Origin: Holothuria scabra
Lineage: Eukaryota; Echinodermata; Holothuroidea; Aspidochirotida; Holothuriidae
DNA: 64,000 nucleotides
Assembly: GCA_037179385.1 (NCBI GenBank)
Contig: CM074193.1
Coordinates: 41,324,846 to 41,388,845, forward strand
Direction of reading: 5' to 3'
Shown here: positions 60,901 to 64,000 of the stretch, in pieces
How the letters are laid out: each line of letters opens with the position of its first letter
How positions within the stretch are numbered: the stretch's first letter is position 1
Notes under the pieces: generated by a model
Databases searched by the model: none
Told to the model about the DNA's origin: nothing
What the model saw: the letters and a program-made list of their open reading frames with translations, nothing else
Made by a program: the position numbers and the translations under genes

Positions 60901-62200
60901 TGGATGAGCATGAATTTCTGACAATTGTAGGAAGTAAGAAGGTTAGGAGAATTGGTACTGTTTGGGGTGAGAGAACAGGGCCTTTAAAAAGGATTGCTGC
61001 AAGCTCATCTTACTAGTATGGTGGTAGGTCTTCGTCATCAAACTTCAAAGTTACTGTACTGCCACAGATTTTGGTCCTCCTCACCAATACAAAATTCCTC
61101 ATGTATGTCATGGCGCTAAGGTGTCTCAAATTTTAGACGATTCCCACATTGCATGCCCCCCTTTCAGAGAAATATGTACAACACTGTTAAGGATAATAGG
61201 ATATATTTAATTGGAAAATTTGGGGTTGTTACTGAAAGATTGTGTTCTCAGTTAAATCAAGTCCATTGTCAGTTGTTATATTGGTTCATATTTTATGTGA
61301 AAAACTCCGATAAGAGCTATATTTTTCAGACAAAGATTTTGAACCAAAAGGCTTCATTGTAGAAATGTTGAGGCCCCTGAAGTTTGTGTGGCATTTTATC
61401 CTACTCAATTGAAAAAATACCCCTAACTGTTTTGCCTTTTTTTATAAACAAAATAGTTGTACAGGTACACCTGGTGCTATTATGATTTTTTTTTTTTTTT
61501 TTTTTTTTGGGGGGGGGGGGGGGAAGGGTTGTTGCTGTAGCATTGTTCTGCAGTACTGTAGACTGAAAACCTATAAATCACATACAAAGGCACACTGGGT
61601 ACATAGGTTTCTTCCAAAGTGGGAAATGAAACTTTTTTTTTTTTTTCTGCAAGAAACAGGTTTCTTCCTGATTCATGTTCCACTATAAGTGTAAGAAATT
61701 GGGAGAACTTAACTCATCAGTCATTCAATGAAAACAGCATTTAATTTGCATGTAATCTACAGTCATGTCTTCAACAACATAGTACATGCACTGAGGCTTC
61801 TTGGGTCTTCCTACTGTAGGATACATGTTTAGTATATGAGTGTACACATAAGTACAGTATATGAGTTCAATACTGTGGGCATAGATACTGTACACGGGCT
61901 TGTTAAAAGATACAGGTTGTCTGCACATGCACAGTATGCCAGTAAGTTGTAATTTACTGACCACAGGTTGCTTAGAGTTTGTAAATTGTACTGTACAAAC
62001 AGATGTAACATACTGAACTGTATACTGCTTTTGTATGGACTACAGAGTCACTATGTACAGACCCCTGGCTCTAATGAAAAGAGAGTCGGCAGGGTGGTGG
62101 GAGGGGGACATAGCCAAAGAGCACATTACTGTGTGTACTACATGCACATGCTAAGAACTTTCTTGAAATGTACTGAAATGTCAGCAGTTCACATTGAATG
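58000..62200. other. Candidate intron / intergenic, rich in TACTGTA words
   Basis: No recognised exon. TACTGTA and ACAGTA words are frequent. The frames 59086-59325 (plus), 59440-59655 (minus) and 59692-59898 (minus; RLKKRNATREYAKVNLKRW) are unrecognised. Long T then G run at 61483-61523. Confidence 0.35.
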
Positions 62201-62207
62201 GACCTTT

Positions 62208-62287
62208 ACTGTACTGTACTGTACTGTATTGTACTTTACTGTACTGTACTGTACTGTACTGTACTGTACTGTACTGTACTGTACTGT
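62208..62287. repeat. (ACTGT)n microsatellite
   Basis: About 16 tandem TACTG units with two changes near 62226-62236. Confidence 0.95.
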
Positions 62288-62490
62288 ATGTTGATTAAAT
62301 ATATTGTAGTGTGTACTCTACAGGGCAATTATAGACCGTTTTAGTGTATCCCTCAATACTTTACAGCCATTCCCCTACAAGTTTTACTGTGGTTTGGTCT
62401 GGTTTATTACAGTTTCTTCCATGTATTTTCTGAAGAAACCATGAAACCTTGCATGCACATGCACACTGTTCTTAACTTTTTTGTTCCAGG

Positions 62491-62569
62491 TTTGCAGAAA
62501 GGCCAGAGGGGGATGCAGCATTGACAGAGACTCCACTTAAATAAACCTGGGTTAAACCATCATCCTTCA
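62491..62569 (+). other. Weak exon candidate
   Basis: TTGTTCCAG acceptor before 62491 and TTCAG|GTACTG donor at 62570. Short, with stops in the frames I checked, so only a UTR exon if real. Confidence 0.2.
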
Positions 62570-62850
62570 GGTACTGTAATCATACCCCAAATTTGATGCA
62601 TGTCTATGGTATACTGTAGCACAAACAGAAAACGAACGTGACAATGGTTTCCACCAGAAAAACCCAATACTACAAAAAGGACTATTTTGATAATCAGTTT
62701 AAGGGTATACTTGCAACATCCTCAAAAATTGACTGAACTGATCTTAGATCTCCACTTTGTGTATGTTTGTAACGTGAAGCTGATGAAACACAATGCAACA
62801 ACAAAAATGAAAAAAAAAAAAACCCCAAACAAAGGCCAGACCTGTCCTAT

Positions 62851-62909
62851 CTGTCGCTTCATAAAACTGGGAGATAGCCTACAGTATCTGCCAGTTTTAT
62901 GAAGCGACT
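62851..62909. repeat. 18-bp perfect inverted repeat
   Basis: GTCGCTTCATAAAACTGG (near 62851) is repeated inverted as CCAGTTTTATGAAGCGAC (near 62892) around about 23 bases. Confidence 0.75.
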
Positions 62910-63343
62910 CACAGTTTTTACTCAGATCTTCTGATTTCCAGGTGTCATGTGCCACAGTATACTCCCGGATTTTTAGTGTTCCATTTTATTTGTGACTTTC
63001 TGAACATGATGGCGATTGCAGTCAGTACTATTTTACTAAGCATACAGTTTGGCTTATTTGAGCAATCAAATTGACCATAAAGGAACATATTTTGAGGACC
63101 GTTTATCTAATGCACGGTAACAACACTTTGCCATCTTTACCACAATTTACTGCAGTATACAGTACGGAGCTTCATCACTATGATGCATGCCTCACAGGGG
63201 GATGTTCTCTCTACTGAGCATGCATGTACCTGATACACCTTCAAACACTCCACCAAGAATAAAACCTTACTCTTTCACTCTTTTGGGGTAAACGTTGTAG
63301 CCTCCAGCTTCCAAATAGTTAAATTTAACTCTTTTTCTTTTTT

Positions 63344-63580
63344 AGTGTGCATTTAGTCTACTGGACACTGGACAGTGAGCAGAGAAAAATCAATTCAATA
63401 GAGCAGGGAGATGGTATCATTTTTGGTTTTGATGAAAAGAGAAACCTACTGTATGCATTCATGATGGCGTGCATGTGTGTGTGTGTGTTTGTGACACTTT
63501 GTTTGTTTACACGATACAGGTATCTTAAGAAGAGAAGATCTGACAGTTCTCAGACTTGGTTAACAGATACCCTATACTGA
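63344..63580 (+). CDS. Candidate terminal exon with one membrane segment
   Basis: Pyrimidine-rich acceptor CTTTTTTAG before 63344; open to TGA at 63578-63580. Reads VHLVYWTLDSEQRKINSIEQ and GDGIIFGFDEKRNLLYAF, then a Cys/Val-rich hydrophobic stretch of about 20 residues (MACMCVCVFVTLCLF core), then RYRYLKKRRSDSSQTWLTDT-LY. A single membrane span followed by a basic tail suggests the end of a type I membrane protein. An internal donor (ACAG|GTATCT near 63519) could end the exon earlier. No family recognised; the (TG)n under the hydrophobic part could create it by chance. Confidence 0.3.
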   Translation, partial: SVHLVYWTLDSEQRKINSIEQGDGIIFGFDEKRNLLYAFMMACMCVCVFVTLCLFTRYRYLKKRRSDSSQTWLTDTLY

Positions 63581-63589
63581 GAGAAAGAA

Positions 63590-64000
63590 CCCTATTTGTT
63601 TTGGTGGAGGTTAAAGGTCATCTGGGATCGCAAGGGGTCAAACCTCTAAGACCTTGTTTACAACTTTACACGATGTCTCAAGGTACTGTAGGAAGCTTGG
63701 ATTGATTTCAAACTTGATATGTTGAGACATTATGATAGGGAGAAAAACCCTGTTAATTTTGGTTGGGGTCAATGGTCATTTGGGGTCACAAGGGGTAAAA
63801 CCTCAAAAACCTGAAAGATACTGTATTTCAAGGTGCAGTAGGAAGTTGGATTGATTTCACGCTTGATACATGTATGTTGATGCATTATGATGTAAGGAAG
63901 AACCCTATCGATTTTGGTAGGGTCAAAGGTCATTTGGGGTCAGAATCCAAAAACCTTGTTTGCATGATATCTCAAGGTAGGAAGCTTGGATCAATTTCAA
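63590..64000. repeat. ~145-bp tandem repeat (GGTCATTTGGGGTCA type)
   Basis: Three imperfect units, each with AAAGAACCCTAT--ATTTTGG, GGTCA-AGGTCAT-TGGG-TC, AAACCTC-AA-ACCTTG, ATATCTCAAGGTA..GTAGGAAG and TTGGAT-GATTTCAA. The last unit runs off the window. Confidence 0.85.

Noticed and set aside
61480..61688. Frames with FFFFFF/GGGGG or KKKKK
   Set aside because: Produced by the T-run and G-run at 61483-61523.

Overview
This window is non-coding-rich animal DNA, most likely from a marine invertebrate deuterostome; an echinoderm is my best guess, at moderate to low confidence. Reasons: small coding exons in consensus GT-AG introns, a metazoan-type fatty-acid transport protein (SLC27A) with eight recognisable exons, tRNA-derived SINEs, a Penelope-like retroelement with a GIY-YIG domain and hammerhead motifs, CR1/L2-like LINE debris, hAT-like elements with CAGTGGCGTAG-type ends, long (TA)n tracts and a ~168-bp satellite. 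Nothing looks bacterial: there are no operons, RBSs or CRISPR arrays.

The only firmly recognised genes are two tandem same-strand copies of one SLC27A/FATP gene (very-long-chain acyl-CoA synthetase / fatty acid transporter). Copy A (340-7047) starts inside the window at the exon carrying the second half of the AMP-binding P-loop. Copy B (21340-42555) keeps two further 5' exons, although I could not find its N-terminal exon(s). Exon lengths and intron phases match between copies (156, 329, 98 and 308 nt exons are identical in length). Each copy has one serious lesion in a different exon. Copy A lost the 3' half and donor of the exon that carries the FNTGDL and DR-G-TFR motifs. Copy B lost a net 47 bp from the preceding exon, giving a frameshift. 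Both copies have Asp in place of the family's Glu in the YxATEG motif. As assembled, both look like pseudogenes, unless unseen exons or assembly artefacts explain the lesions.

The rest is mobile and repeated DNA. 4370-6510: 5'-truncated CR1/L2-like LINE in the last intron of copy A. 7980-8530 and 49620-50140: two copies of a foldback element with ~180-bp arms. 10602-10845, 22525-22740 and 42957-43130: one tRNA-SINE family. 10960-11330: decayed fragment of a TE-linked PIN-like protein. 14619-16506, 53150-54201 and 54880-56619: related hAT-like elements. 25900-32560 (inside copy B): a nest of (TA)n tracts, a second tRNA-SINE family, a decayed Penelope-like element with two convergent hammerhead ribozyme motifs, a hairpin element with perfect 71-bp arms, and a ~250-bp palindrome. 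33109-38079: the array E-L-E-L-E (458-bp E with GGGAGCATA inverted ends, ~1790-bp L). 43833-44725: a LINE copy with inverted 5' part (twin-priming structure). 45900-48560: satellite array with higher-order structure. 57500-64000: a region rich in TACTGTA-like words with weak evidence for a separate gene (CpG-rich non-coding first exon, two later exon candidates) and a tandem GGTCATTTGGGGTCA repeat at the end.

The most noteworthy signals are the paired hammerheads with compensatory stem-I changes, the tail shared by the Penelope-like element and a tRNA-SINE family, the composite-transposon-like E-L array, and the differently broken acyl-CoA synthetase copies.
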